DNA of 64,000 nucleotides from Aquipuribacter sp. SD81 (GCF_037153975.1 NZ_JBBAYJ010000001.1:186001-250000); one strand, 5' to 3'. Shown: positions 35,346 to 44,885, counted from the first letter of the stretch. Notes: generated by a model not told the origin, from the letters alone. Program-made: numbers and translations.

Positions 35346-35360
35346 TTTCCAAATTGGAAA
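35346..35360 (-). promoter_or_regulatory. Operator-like palindrome TTTCCAA-A-TTGGAAA
   Basis: A perfect 7-bp inverted repeat around one central base, AT-rich in otherwise GC-rich DNA. It lies between the ackA end and the start of the membrane-protein/regulator pair, where their promoter must be. A dimeric winged-helix regulator, most simply the one encoded at 34553-34897, is the likely ligand. Confidence 0.65.
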
Positions 35361-35372
35361 GCGTATGCCGGG

Positions 35373-36608
35373 TCAATCTCCTCCGGCCGTGAGCAGGTCG
35401 ACCGCCTGCCGCGCGATCTCGCCCTCCTCGTCCGTCGGCACGACCAGGACGGCCGGACCGGCCGCGGCGCCGGGGTGCACGGGGACGACGTCGCCCGGGC
35501 CCGCGGCGACGTCGGCGTTGCGTGCGGGGTCGACCTGGACACCGAGCACCGCCAGGCCGTCGCAGACGTCGGCCCGCACGCGGGCGGAGTTCTCCCCGAC
35601 GCCCGCGGTGAACGCGAGCGCGTCGAGGCCCTCGAGCGCGACCGCGTACGCGCCGACGTAGGCGCGGACGCGGTAGGCGTACACCGCGAGGGCGAGGGCC
35701 GCGTCCTGCTCGCCCGCCTCGGCGCGGCGGGTGACGTCGCGCACGTCGCCGTCGCCGCACAGCCCCCTCAGCCCCGAGGCGCCGTTGAGGGCCTCCTCGA
35801 CGGCCTCCGCGTCGAGCCCGGCGACGCGGCGCAGGTGGCCGGCGAGCGCGGGGTCGACGTCGCCGCTGCGCGAGCCCATGACGAGCCCCGCCAGCGGCGT
35901 GAGCCCCATCGAGGTGTCGACGCTGCGCCCGCCGCGCACCGCGCACGCGCTCGCGCCGTTGCCGAGGTGGAGCACGACGACGCGCGCCGCGCCCGGGTCC
36001 GTCCCGCGTTCGCGCTGCAGCCAGGCCGTGGCCGCGCGCGACACGTAGGCGTGCGAGGTGCCGTGGAACCCGTAGCGGCGCACCCCGTGCTCCTCGCGCC
36101 ACTCCCGCGGCACGGCGTAGGTGCGGGCGACCTCGGGCAGGTCGGCGTGGAAGGCGGTGTCGAAGACCGCGACGTGGGGCACGTCGCCGAAGCGCTCCCG
36201 CGCCGCCCGGATGCCGGCCGCGTTGACGGGGTTGTGCAGCGGGGCGAGCACCGCGAGCTCCGCGATGCGGGCCAGCACCCGGTCGTCGACGACGACCGGG
36301 CCGGAGAAGTCCTCGCCGCCGTGGACCACCCGGTGGCCGACGGCCGTGACGTCGTCGAGGGAGGGCCCGTGCGCCGCGAGCGCGTCGGCAGCCGCCCGCA
36401 GCGCCGCGGCGTGGTCGGGCGCGTCGACCGCCTCGTCGTCGACCGCTCGCCCGCCCGGGCCGTCGTGGCGCAGCCGCGCGCCGTCGGAGCCGATGCGCTC
36501 GACGGTCCCGCCGCCGAGGCGCCGGGCGGCCGCGGCGGGGTCGCCGGACGGCTCGAGCACGGCGTACTTGAGCGAGGAGGAGCCGGCGTTGACCACGAGG
36601 ACGCTCAC
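35373..36608 (-). CDS. ackA: Acetate kinase
   Basis: Interconverts acetyl-phosphate plus ADP and acetate plus ATP (411 aa, normal length). Motifs: VLVVNAGSSSLKY at the start, GHRVVHGG, FDTAFHADLPEVARTYAVP (with the conserved substrate His/Asp), YGFHGTSHAYVSR, LHLGNGASACAV, DTSMGLTPLAGLVMGSRSGDVDP, and FTAGVGENSARVR. GTG 36608 overlaps the pta stop (GTGA). With pta it forms the route between acetyl-CoA and acetate, and could reuse acetate from the deoC/aldehyde dehydrogenase path. Confidence 0.97.
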   Translation of the reverse strand: MSVLVVNAGSSSLKYAVLEPSGDPAAAARRLGGGTVERIGSDGARLRHDGPGGRAVDDEAVDAPDHAAALRAAADALAAHGPSLDDVTAVGHRVVHGGEDFSGPVVVDDRVLARIAELAVLAPLHNPVNAAGIRAARERFGDVPHVAVFDTAFHADLPEVARTYAVPREWREEHGVRRYGFHGTSHAYVSRAATAWLQRERGTDPGAARVVVLHLGNGASACAVRGGRSVDTSMGLTPLAGLVMGSRSGDVDPALAGHLRRVAGLDAEAVEEALNGASGLRGLCGDGDVRDVTRRAEAGEQDAALALAVYAYRVRAYVGAYAVALEGLDALAFTAGVGENSARVRADVCDGLAVLGVQVDPARNADVAAGPGDVVPVHPGAAAGPAVLVVPTDEEGEIARQAVDLLTAGGD

Positions 36609-38755
36609 GAGCCGTCCCTCCCGCCGTCGGTGCGGCCGCCCTCGGCGTCCCGGCGCTCCCGGTCGGCCTCCTGCGCCTGCACCGCCGTCACCGCGACCGT
36701 CGTCGCGATGTCGTCGACGGTCGCGCCGCGCGACAGGTCGTTGACGGGCGCGTTGAGCCCCTGCAGCACGGGACCGACCGCCGTGGCACCCGCCGAGCGC
36801 TGCACGGCCTTGTACGTGTTGTTGCCGGTGTTGAGGTCGGGGAACACGAGCACCGTCGCCTGCCCGGCGACGGAGGAGTCCGGCAGCTTCGTGCGGGCCA
36901 CCGACGGGTCCACGGCGGCGTCGTACTGCAGCGGGCCCTCGACGAGCAGGTCCGGCCGCCGCTCCCGGACCAGCTCCGTCGCGGTGCGCACCCGGTCGAC
37001 GTCGGCGCCGCTGCCGGAGGTGCCGGTGGAGTACGACAGCATGGCGACCCGCGGCTCGACGCCGAAGGCGGCCGCGGTGGCCGCGGAGGACACCGCGATG
37101 TCGGCGAGCTGCTCTGCGGTCGGGCTCGGCACGACCGCGCAGTCGCCGTAGACGAGCACCCGGTCCGGCAGCAGCATGAAGAACACGCTCGAGACCACGG
37201 AGACGCCGTCACGCGTCCGGATGACCTCGAAGGCGGGCCGGATGGTGTGGGCGGTCGTGTGGACGGCGCCCGACACCATGCCGTCCGCCTCGCCCGCGTG
37301 GACCATGAGGGTGCCGAAGTACGACACGTCGGAGACGGTGTCGTGGGCCTGCTCGGGCGTGACGCCGCGGTGGGCCCGCAGCCGGGCGTAGGTCTCGGCG
37401 TACTCCTCGCGCCGCGGGTCGGTGACCGGGTCGACGACGGTGGCGCCCTGCACGTCCGCGCCCGCGGCGGCCGCCGCGGCGGCGACCTCGTCCGGCGCGC
37501 CGAGCAGGACGACGTCGGCGACGCCGCGGCGCAGCACGCGCTCGGCCGCACGCAGCACGCGCGGCTCGGTGCCCTCCGGCAGCACGATGCGGCGCCGGTC
37601 GGCCCTCGCCCGCTCGAAGAGGTCGTGGGTGAACATGACGGGGGTGACGGTGTCGGTCGGGGCGAGCGCGAGCGCGTCCAGCCACGCCTCGGCCGGCACG
37701 TGCTCGTCCGCGAGCCGGAGCGCCGCGTCGATCTTGCGGTGGGAGTGCGCCCGCATCCGGCCGCGCAGCCCCGCGGCGGCGGTCGCGACCGCGAAGGTCG
37801 TGCCGTCGGCGACGACGACGGGCGGCGAGGGCGAGAACCCCTCGAGCAGACGGGCGGTCGTGGGGTCGGGCTCGAACCCGCCGGTCAGCACGAGGCCCGC
37901 CGGGGTGGGGAAGGTGTCGGCGTGCGCGGCGGCGAGCGTGCCGACGAGGACGTCGGACCGGTCGCCCGGGACGATGACGACGGCCGCGTCGACGAGGTGC
38001 TCGAGCATGTGCGGCAGCGTCATGGCCGCGACCATGACGTCGACCGCGGCCCGGTCGAGGTCGGCGTCGTCGCCGCTCACCAGGCGCGCGCCGACCGTGT
38101 CGGCGATCTGCCGCAGCGTCGGCGCGGCCAGCAGCGGCAGCTCGGGGACGACCGCGGCCCGCACGTCGAGGCCCTGCTCGTCCAGCAGCCCCTCGACGTC
38201 GCGGCGGACGGCGCCGAGGTCGTCGGGGCGGCAGCGGTTCGCCACCACCCCGACCACCGGCACGTGGCGGGCCGTGAGCTGGGCGAGCGCGTGCTCCGCG
38301 GCCGCCCGCACGTCCGCCGTGCTGCGGAAGCCGTCGCGGTCCCGGCCGGTGACGACGGCCACGACCGGCGCCGAGAGGTCCTGCGCGAGGTCGATGTTGG
38401 TCGCGAGCTCGCTCGCCGCCCCCACGTCGGTGAAGTCGCTGCCGACCACGAGCACCGCGTCCGCGTCGCGGGCCAGGGCCCGGTACCGCTCGACGATGCG
38501 GGGCCGGGTCGCGGTCGGGTCGGCGTGGTGCTCGTCGTAGGTGACCCCGACGCACGCCTGCGGCTCCGGGCGGGCGCCCTCGGGCAGCCGGCTCAGCAGC
38601 AGGTCGACGAGGAAGTCACCGCCGCCCTCCCGCGTCACCGGGCGGAACACGGCCGGCCTCGCGACGCGGCGGGCCATGGCGTCGAACAGCGCGAGCGCGA
38701 GCGCGGACTTGCCGCTGTCCGCCTCCGTGCTCATGAGGAACAGGGCGGTGCTCAT
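36605..38755 (-). CDS. pta: Phosphate acetyltransferase, long form
   Basis: Converts acetyl-CoA and phosphate to acetyl-phosphate (716 aa). Three-part long Pta: N-terminal P-loop domain of the BioD/CobB type (LFLMSTEADSGKSALALAL), a central DRTGG-like domain (from about residue 215, with LVLTGGFEPDP), and the C-terminal catalytic domain (about 395-700) with RIVLPEGTEPRVLRAA, VSDVSYFGTLMVHAGEADGMVSGA and LPDSSVAGQATVLVFPDLNTGN. ATG 38755. The long form is normally subject to allosteric control through the N-terminal part. Confidence 0.96.
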   Translation of the reverse strand: MSTALFLMSTEADSGKSALALALFDAMARRVARPAVFRPVTREGGGDFLVDLLLSRLPEGARPEPQACVGVTYDEHHADPTATRPRIVERYRALARDADAVLVVGSDFTDVGAASELATNIDLAQDLSAPVVAVVTGRDRDGFRSTADVRAAAEHALAQLTARHVPVVGVVANRCRPDDLGAVRRDVEGLLDEQGLDVRAAVVPELPLLAAPTLRQIADTVGARLVSGDDADLDRAAVDVMVAAMTLPHMLEHLVDAAVVIVPGDRSDVLVGTLAAAHADTFPTPAGLVLTGGFEPDPTTARLLEGFSPSPPVVVADGTTFAVATAAAGLRGRMRAHSHRKIDAALRLADEHVPAEAWLDALALAPTDTVTPVMFTHDLFERARADRRRIVLPEGTEPRVLRAAERVLRRGVADVVLLGAPDEVAAAAAAAGADVQGATVVDPVTDPRREEYAETYARLRAHRGVTPEQAHDTVSDVSYFGTLMVHAGEADGMVSGAVHTTAHTIRPAFEVIRTRDGVSVVSSVFFMLLPDRVLVYGDCAVVPSPTAEQLADIAVSSAATAAAFGVEPRVAMLSYSTGTSGSGADVDRVRTATELVRERRPDLLVEGPLQYDAAVDPSVARTKLPDSSVAGQATVLVFPDLNTGNNTYKAVQRSAGATAVGPVLQGLNAPVNDLSRGATVDDIATTVAVTAVQAQEADRERRDAEGGRTDGGRDGS

Positions 38756-38872
38756 GGGTCGACGCTAACGAGCCCCGCCGCCCCGGGCGAGCGAGGACCG
38801 TCCGCGAGGGCACCCGGGCTAGGCTCGCCGCGGAGCGGCCACCACCCCTCGGCCGCCCAGAGGGAGCGACCG

Positions 38873-40051
38873 ATGACGTTCGCACTGGCGGAGCACCACG
38901 AGGACCTCCGCGCAGTCGTCCGGGACTTCGCCGCGGCCGAGATCGCGCCGCACATCGCGAAGTGGGACGAGACGCACCACTTCCCCGCCCACCTCGTGCC
39001 GATGATGGGCGAGCTGGGCCTGTTCGGCCTCGTCGTGCCCGAGGAGCACGGCGGCGCGGGCGGCGACTTCACGAGCCTGTGCGTGGCGATCGAGGAGCTG
39101 GGCTACGTCGACCAGTCCGCCGGCATCACGCTGTCGGCGGGCGTCGGGCTCGGCATCAACCCGATCCTCACCTTCGGCACCGACGAGCAGAAGCAGCGCT
39201 GGCTGCCCGACCTCGTGGAGGGCCGCGCGCTCGCGGCGTTCGGGCTCACCGAGCCCGAGGCCGGCTCCGACGCCGGGGCGACCCGCACCCGCGCCGAGCT
39301 CGTCGACGGCGAGTGGGTCCTGGACGGCGCGAAGAGCTACATCACGAACTCCGGCACCGAGCTGACGAGCGTCGTCACCGTCACCGCCCGCACGGGCACG
39401 CGCGAGGACGGCGGCCCCGAGATCTCCGCGATCATGGTGCCGGCGGGTACGGACGGCTTCGTCGTCGAGCAGGCCTACCGCAAGCTCGGCTGGAACTCCT
39501 CCGACACCCACGGGCTGGCGTTCAAGGGTGCCCGTGTGCCCGAGGACCACCTGCTCGGGGCCCGAGGCGACGGCTTCCGCCAGTTCCTCGCGACCCTCGA
39601 CGACGGACGCATCGCGATCTCGGCGCTCGCGCTGGGCTCCGCCCGCGCGTGCCTCGACCTCGCGACGGAGTACGCGAGGACCCGCGTCGCCTTCGGCGCG
39701 CCGATCGGTCGCAACCAGGGCGTCGCCTTCCCGCTCGCCGACCTCGCCACCGACGTCGAGGCCGGGCACCTCCTCACCTACAAGGCGGCGTGGCTCAAGG
39801 ACCGGCAGGCGGAGGGGAGGGCGACCCGCGCGCAGGTCAAGGAGGCCGCGTCCAAGGCGAAGCTCTTCACCTCGACCGTCGCCATGGACGCCGCGCGCGT
39901 GGCCACGCAGGTGTTCGGCGGTGCGGGGTTCATGGAGGAGTACCCGGTCGCCCGCTTCTACCGCGACGCGAAGATCCTCGAGATCGGCGAGGGGACGAGC
40001 GAGGTGCAGAAGCTCGTCCTCGCGCGCGGCCTCGGCCTGCCCGTGGCATGA
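38873..40051 (+). CDS. Acyl-CoA dehydrogenase
   Basis: FAD enzyme forming the 2,3-double bond of an acyl-CoA (392 aa, standard length). FAD/substrate motifs: FGLTEPEAGSDAG near residue 122, SYITNSGTEL, the signature RTRVAFGAPIGRNQGVAF, and QVFGGAGFMEEYPVARFYRDAKILEIGEGTSEVQ, which contains the catalytic Glu in the position used by short/branched-chain dehydrogenases. It is coupled by ATGA to a carboxylase beta chain, which points to branched-chain amino acid or short-chain acyl-CoA breakdown (inference). Confidence 0.93.
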   Translation: MTFALAEHHEDLRAVVRDFAAAEIAPHIAKWDETHHFPAHLVPMMGELGLFGLVVPEEHGGAGGDFTSLCVAIEELGYVDQSAGITLSAGVGLGINPILTFGTDEQKQRWLPDLVEGRALAAFGLTEPEAGSDAGATRTRAELVDGEWVLDGAKSYITNSGTELTSVVTVTARTGTREDGGPEISAIMVPAGTDGFVVEQAYRKLGWNSSDTHGLAFKGARVPEDHLLGARGDGFRQFLATLDDGRIAISALALGSARACLDLATEYARTRVAFGAPIGRNQGVAFPLADLATDVEAGHLLTYKAAWLKDRQAEGRATRAQVKEAASKAKLFTSTVAMDAARVATQVFGGAGFMEEYPVARFYRDAKILEIGEGTSEVQKLVLARGLGLPVA

Positions 40052-41607
40052 CGGGCACCACCGGGGGGACCGGCACCGCGCGCCCGGCCTTCGGCGAGTG
40101 GCTCGCCGAGGCCGAGCGGCGCACGGCCGCCCCCGACGAGCGGGGACGGGCCCGGCTGGACGCGGCCGGCAAGCTCGCCGTGCGCGAGCGCGTCGGCCTG
40201 CTGTGCGACGACGGCTCCTTCGTGGAGGACGGGCGGCTCGCGAACGGCGCCGCCGAGGGCCTGCCCGCCGACGGGGTGGTGACGGGCCGCGGGACCGTCG
40301 ACGGGCGCCCGGTCGTCGTGGTCGCCAACGACCCCACGGTCAAGGCGGGCTCGTGGGGCGCCCGGACGGTCGAGAAGATGGTCCGGGCCACCGAGGTGGC
40401 GCTGCGCGAGCAGCTGGCGATCGTGTGGCTCGTCGACTCCGCCGGGGCGCGCATCACCGACCAGGTCGAGCTGTTCCCCGGCCGGCGCGGTGCCGGGCGC
40501 ATCTTCCACAACCAGGTCGCGCTGTCCGGCAAGGTGCCGCAGGTCTGCTGCCTGTTCGGGCCCTCGGCGGCGGGCGGGGCCTACGTGCCCTCGTTCTGCG
40601 ACCTGGTGATCATGGTCGAGGGGAACGCGTCCATGTACCTCGGCAGCCCCCGCATGGCGGAGATGGTCGTGGGGGAGCGGGTGTCGCTGGAGGAGATGGG
40701 CGGCGCGCGCATGCACTGCACCGTCTCCGGCTGCGGCGACCTGCTCGCCGCCGACGACGCCGACGCGATCGAGCAGGCGCGGCTGTACCTGTCGTACCTG
40801 CCGGCCACGTGGCGCGACGAGCCGCCCACGTACACCCCCGAGCCGCCGCTGCGCCCGCTCGTCACCGGCGACGTGCCCGCCCGCGAGTCCGAGCCGTTCG
40901 ACGTGCACGTCGTCATCGACGGGCTCGTCGACGAGGACTCCTTCTTCGAGATCAAGCCGCTGTTCGCCCCCGAGCTCGTCGTCGGGCTCGCGCGCCTCGA
41001 GGGCCGCACCGTCGGCGTCGTGGCCAACAACTCCGCGGTCAAGGGCGGGGTGCTCTTCGTCGACTCCGCCGACAAGGCCGCCCGGTTCGTCACGCTGTGC
41101 GACGCGTTCGGCATCCCCCTCGTCTACCTCGCCGACGTCCCCGGTTTCATGATCGGCAGCGAGGTCGAGCGGGCGGGCATCATCCGCCACGGCGCGAAGA
41201 TGGTCGCGGCCGTCAGCGAGGCGACCGTGCCGCAGGTGAGCGTCGTGCTCCGCAAGGCCTACGGCGCCGGGCTGTACGCCATGGCGGGGCCCGGCTTCGC
41301 CCCGCACGCGTGCGTCGCGCTGCCGACGGCCGCGATCGCCGTCATGGGTCCGGAGGCGGCGGTCAACGCCGTGTACGCCAACCGGATCGCGGCGATCGAG
41401 GACCCGGCCGAGCGCGACGCGTTCGTGCGCGCGCGCCGCGAGGAGTACCTCGAGGACGTCGACCTCCGCCGGCTCGCGAGCGACCTCGTCGTCGACGCGG
41501 TCGTGCAGCCGGAGGACCTCCGCGCCGACCTCGTGCGGCGCCTCGCGTACGCCGCCCGCACCCACCGGGAGTTCTCCGAGCGCCGCCACCCGGTCTGGCC
41601 GGTCTGA
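40048..41607 (+). CDS. Acyl-CoA carboxylase beta chain (carboxyltransferase)
   Basis: Transfers the carboxyl group from biotin to an acyl-CoA (519 aa, PccB/AccD length). The two crotonase-like halves are clear: VVVANDPTVKAGSWG, VDSAGARITDQVELFPGRRGAGRIF and FGPSAAGGAYVPSFCD in the first; VVANNSAVKGGVLFVDSADKAARFV, LADVPGFMIGSEVERAGIIRHGAKM and KAYGAGLYAMAGPGF in the second. The SxxxGAR loop and FMIGSEVE resemble methylcrotonyl-/geranyl-type beta chains as well as propionyl types, so the exact acyl-CoA is open. The upstream acyl-CoA dehydrogenase favours a leucine- or valine-type route. Confidence 0.92.
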   Translation: MTGTTGGTGTARPAFGEWLAEAERRTAAPDERGRARLDAAGKLAVRERVGLLCDDGSFVEDGRLANGAAEGLPADGVVTGRGTVDGRPVVVVANDPTVKAGSWGARTVEKMVRATEVALREQLAIVWLVDSAGARITDQVELFPGRRGAGRIFHNQVALSGKVPQVCCLFGPSAAGGAYVPSFCDLVIMVEGNASMYLGSPRMAEMVVGERVSLEEMGGARMHCTVSGCGDLLAADDADAIEQARLYLSYLPATWRDEPPTYTPEPPLRPLVTGDVPARESEPFDVHVVIDGLVDEDSFFEIKPLFAPELVVGLARLEGRTVGVVANNSAVKGGVLFVDSADKAARFVTLCDAFGIPLVYLADVPGFMIGSEVERAGIIRHGAKMVAAVSEATVPQVSVVLRKAYGAGLYAMAGPGFAPHACVALPTAAIAVMGPEAAVNAVYANRIAAIEDPAERDAFVRARREEYLEDVDLRRLASDLVVDAVVQPEDLRADLVRRLAYAARTHREFSERRHPVWPV

Positions 41608-41727
41608 CGACCGCGACGAGGCACCCGGACGGGCGTTCGTGGACGCGTTCCCACGGGCGGGCGTGCGCGTGGCCATATGCTGCTGACGTCGACGCGCGTC
41701 GACGACGAGCAGCCGGGGTGGAGCGAG

Positions 41728-42753
41728 GTGAGGCCGGTGCCGGAGCAGGTGACGCGGTCCGGCTGGCAGCGCCCGAGCATCTACGACGTCGCGAAGGCGG
41801 CCGGCGTCTCCCACATGACGGTGTCCCGCGTGCTCAACGGGCACAGCAACATCCGCGAGTCCACGCGCGAGCGGGTCCTCAAGGCCATCGAGGAGACCAA
41901 CTACACGCGCAACTCCATCGCGCGCGCGCTCGCGACGAGGCGCGCCATGCGGATCGGCGTGCTCGTCGACAGCCCGGTGCAGCACGGGCCGAACAGCACG
42001 CTGCGGGCGCTGGAGAGCGCCGCCCGCGACGTCGGGTACTCCGTGAGCTCGTTCTCGATCGACGACGACACGTCGAAGGTCGACACGGGTGTCGTGGAGC
42101 TCGTCACGCAGGGCTGCGAGGCGCTGTGCGTCATCGCGCCGCGGGAGTCGTCCCTGGACCTGCTCCGCCGCCGCAGCACGGGGCTGCCGACGCTGCTCAT
42201 CAAGGCCGAGCCCGAGCCCGGCATGCACACGCTCGCCGTCGACCAGCGGCTCGGTGCGCGCCTGGCCGTCGACCACCTGCTCTCGCTCGGGCACCGCACC
42301 GTGCACCACCTCGCCGGGCCGCAGGACTGGTACGACGCCCGCGGCCGCGTGCAGGGCTGGCAGGAGGCCCTCACCGACGCCGGGGTCGCGCCGCCCGACC
42401 CCGTCGCGGGGGACTGGACCTCCGACCGCGGGTACGAGGTCGCGGTCGGCGGCGAGCTGGACGGCGCCACCGCGGTCTTCGCCAGCAACGACCAGATGGC
42501 GCTCGGCGTCGTGCACGGCCTCGTCGAGCGCGGGGTGCGGGTGCCCGAGGACGTCAGCGTCGTCGGGTTCGACGACCTGCCCGACTCCGGGCACTTCCTG
42601 CCGCCCCTCACCACGGTGCGGCAGGACTTCGCGGCGCTCGGTGCGCTCGCGCTGCGCCGCGTGATCGCCGCGATCGAGGACGCCGACGTCGCGCAGCACG
42701 AGGTCATCGGGCCGGACCTCGTCGTGCGGGCGTCCACGGCCGCGCCCGCCTGA
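41728..42753 (+). CDS. LacI-family transcriptional regulator
   Basis: DNA-binding repressor (341 aa from GTG 41728). Helix-turn-helix SIYDVAKAAGVSHMTVSRVLNG at about residues 17-38, with hinge helix NSIARALATRR, then the periplasmic-binding-like sensor domain: IGVLVDSPVQHGPN, LLIKAEP, GHRTVHHLAGP, VFASNDQMALGVVHGL and SVVGFDDLPDSGHFLPPLTTV. I prefer GTG 41728 because GGAG lies 5-8 bases ahead; ATG 41677 would add 17 residues without a ribosome-binding site. It stands at the head of the polysaccharide island and probably binds the three palindromes at 42.8, 44.9 and 55.2 kb (inference). The effector would be a sugar released by the secreted enzymes. Confidence 0.9.
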   Translation: MRPVPEQVTRSGWQRPSIYDVAKAAGVSHMTVSRVLNGHSNIRESTRERVLKAIEETNYTRNSIARALATRRAMRIGVLVDSPVQHGPNSTLRALESAARDVGYSVSSFSIDDDTSKVDTGVVELVTQGCEALCVIAPRESSLDLLRRRSTGLPTLLIKAEPEPGMHTLAVDQRLGARLAVDHLLSLGHRTVHHLAGPQDWYDARGRVQGWQEALTDAGVAPPDPVAGDWTSDRGYEVAVGGELDGATAVFASNDQMALGVVHGLVERGVRVPEDVSVVGFDDLPDSGHFLPPLTTVRQDFAALGALALRRVIAAIEDADVAQHEVIGPDLVVRASTAAPA

Positions 42754-42820
42754 GCGGGGCGTCGGCCACGACGGGTGACCCCGTGCGCCCGGACGGGTCG
42801 AGCCGTTTCCGCGCAGGGGC

Positions 42821-42850
42821 TTGTTCTCGCTAACAGGGTGTGGCTAACCT
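42821..42850 (+). promoter_or_regulatory. Promoter with LacI-type operator, WxL-like gene
   Basis: In the 306-base gap 42754-43059. TGTTCTCGCTAACA (42822-42835) matches the ideal palindrome TGTTAGCGCTAACA at 12 of 14 positions. It overlaps a possible -35 TTGTTC (42821) with TAACCT (42845-42850) as -10, 18 bases apart. The remaining about 210 bases before the gene at 43060 appear to be a long leader without a gene. Confidence 0.6.
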
Positions 42851-43059
42851 GCCTGGTGAGCGCGTCGATCCGACGACGGATCCACAGAGAGGTGGAGGAC
42901 AGGTGCCCGTGTCGTGGCCAGGTGAGCGCTACCGCGTACCAGCTGCCGCGACCGCGGACGGCTGTCGCGCCTGACGTCACCGCTCGACGTGGCGCCCGGA
43001 GGTACCGGGTGCCCGCACGACGACCGGCCGACGACGGCCGGGAAGTGGAGTACACAGAC

Positions 43060-43689
43060 ATGAGCACACGAGGCCTGCTCGCCCGCACCGTCGCGGGCGT
43101 CACCGGCGCCGTCCTCCTCACCGGTGTGGCCGGCGCCGCGTTCGCCGACCCCGTCGACGGCGAGGCCGAGAACGTCGAGATCGGCGTCACCATCGACGGC
43201 CTGGAGCCCGCGGGCGCCCTCACCATGAGCGTCGCCTCGAGCAGCACGGAGCTCGCCGAGGTCGACACCGACGAGGAGGGCATCCGCCGCTTCGACGGCA
43301 CGCTGCCGACCGTGACCGTCACCGACGACCGGGACGTGGCCCCCGAGAGCGCCTACTGGTACGTCACCGGCCAGTCGTCCGACTTCACCGCCGCAGAGGG
43401 TGACGCCACCCTGCCGGCCGGCCACCTCGGCTGGACCCCGGAGGTCCTCACCGACAACGACGGAGAGGTCGCCGCCGGCGACCAGGTGCTCACCATCCTC
43501 GACGAGGGCCCCGACGCGGTCGGCCTCGTCGGCGAGGAGCTCCTCGCGCTCGCGCTCGACTCGACCGAGGCGGCGGCGACGGGCACGTGGCAGGCCAACG
43601 CGGACCTCTTCCTCAAGACCCCCGAGGACGTCCCCGCGGGCGACTACTCCGCGACCCTCACCCTCACGCTGTGGGAGGACTCGTACTGA
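43060..43689 (+). CDS. Secreted WxL-like surface protein
   Basis: Exported protein of 209 aa with a Sec signal peptide (basic MSTRGLLARTV, hydrophobic core, cleavage about AFA-DP). The mature part is acidic and beta-rich: GTLPTVTVTDDRD, YWYVTGQSSDF, AGHLGWTPEVL and, at the end, PAGDYSATLTLTLWED. This layout is that of actinobacterial WxL-like proteins, although a strict Trp-x-Leu tripeptide is not present. The next gene encodes the DUF916-like partner, as in WxL/csc clusters of lactobacilli and enterococci. No membrane anchor or sorting signal is visible. Probably non-covalently held at the cell wall (inference). Confidence 0.62.
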   Translation: MSTRGLLARTVAGVTGAVLLTGVAGAAFADPVDGEAENVEIGVTIDGLEPAGALTMSVASSSTELAEVDTDEEGIRRFDGTLPTVTVTDDRDVAPESAYWYVTGQSSDFTAAEGDATLPAGHLGWTPEVLTDNDGEVAAGDQVLTILDEGPDAVGLVGEELLALALDSTEAAATGTWQANADLFLKTPEDVPAGDYSATLTLTLWEDSY

Positions 43690-43787
43690 GCCGTCCCCAG
43701 GACCGCTCGACCCCGTCGGCCGGGACCGCGGCGCACGCCGCGGTCCCGCCCGACGGCGTCCCGGCGTCCCTGCCTACGGTGTCGGGC

Positions 43788-44885
43788 ATGTCCGTCCGCC
43801 GCCCGCGCGCGAGCGCGCGCCTGGTCGTCGTCGCCGTCGTGGCGCTCGCCGCCGTCCTCGGGGCGCTGCCGGCGCGCGCCACGGCGCCCGCGCCGGACGC
43901 CCCGGCCGCAGGGTCCGAGGCCGCCCCGCCTCAGGCGCCGGCCGACGAGCTCCGCTGGTCGGTCGGGCCGGCGGACGCCGACGGACGGGACGAGCGCACG
44001 TCCGTCGAGCTCACGCTCGACCCGGGGGAGCGGGCCGAGGACCGGTTCGAGGTGGAGAACCTCAGCGACCGGGAGATCACCTTCCGGCTGGCCGCGGCCG
44101 ACGGCTTCTACACCCGCAACGGCCGCTTCGACGTCCTCGCGTCGGGGCAGGAGTCCGTCGCCGCGGGGACGTGGGTGGACCTGCCCGGCGAGGTCACGGT
44201 CGAGGCCGGGGGCACCGAGGTCGTCCCCTTCACCGTCACGGTGCCCGAGCGGGCGGAGCCCGGCGACCACGCCGCGGGCATCACCGCGTCGGTGCTGAGC
44301 ACGCAGACCGCCGACGACGGCGCGAGCGTCGGCGTCGAGAGCCGCGTCGGCTTCCGGGTGCTCACCCGGGTGACCGGCGAGATCGCGCCCGCGGCGTCCG
44401 TCGACGTGGTGGCTGCCGCCTACGACACCTCGTGGAACCCCTTCCGGCCGGGTGCCGCGGTCGTGGCCTTCGACGTCGTCAACGACGGCAACACCCGGCT
44501 GCTCGTGCAGGGCGCGGCCAGCGGTGCGGGCGGTCGCGGTGCCTTCCCGCCGGCCGGTGAGACGCGGCAGGAGCTCCTGCCCGGCGACGAGCGTCGCCTG
44601 CAGGTCGAGGTGCGTGGCGTGTGGCCGCTGCTGTACGTGCCGCTGGAGGTCGTGGTCGACCCCGAGGCCGCCACCATGGACGGCGCGAGCCCACCCGTCG
44701 GCACGGTGGCCGCGAGCACCGTGCTGTGGGCCGTCCCGTGGCCGCAGCTGCTGCTGCTGGCGGGTGTCGTGCTGGTCCTCGTCAGCCTCCTGGCCGGCCG
44801 GCGCCGTTCGCGCCGCCGGCTCGACAGCATGCTCGAGGCGGCGCGGGAGCAGGGCCGGCGCGACGCCGCGCCGGATGCTTCTTGA
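43788..44885 (+). CDS. DUF916-like (WxL partner) membrane-anchored protein
   Basis: Exported single-pass protein of 365 aa. Signal peptide (residues 1-34, ending PARATA), Pro/Ala-rich spacer, then an immunoglobulin-like region with LRWSVGPADADGRDERTSVE, LDPGERAEDRFEVENLSDREITF and GTEVVPFTVTVPERAEPGDHAAGI, matching the DUF916 peptidoglycan-binding domain family. A second beta domain leads to a C-terminal membrane helix (about 325-347) and a basic cytoplasmic tail (RRRSRRRLDSM). It follows the WxL-like gene by 98 bases. Pairing suggests it holds the WxL-like protein on the wall. Its stop codon TGA lies within the -35 box of the next promoter. Confidence 0.72.
   Translation: MSVRRPRASARLVVVAVVALAAVLGALPARATAPAPDAPAAGSEAAPPQAPADELRWSVGPADADGRDERTSVELTLDPGERAEDRFEVENLSDREITFRLAAADGFYTRNGRFDVLASGQESVAAGTWVDLPGEVTVEAGGTEVVPFTVTVPERAEPGDHAAGITASVLSTQTADDGASVGVESRVGFRVLTRVTGEIAPAASVDVVAAAYDTSWNPFRPGAAVVAFDVVNDGNTRLLVQGAASGAGGRGAFPPAGETRQELLPGDERRLQVEVRGVWPLLYVPLEVVVDPEAATMDGASPPVGTVAASTVLWAVPWPQLLLLAGVVLVLVSLLAGRRRSRRRLDSMLEAAREQGRRDAAPDAS

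Noticed and set aside
38761-38772. GCTAAC half site between pta and the acyl-CoA dehydrogenase gene as another LacI operator
   Set aside because: Only one half of the palindrome is present and no matching left arm is found.
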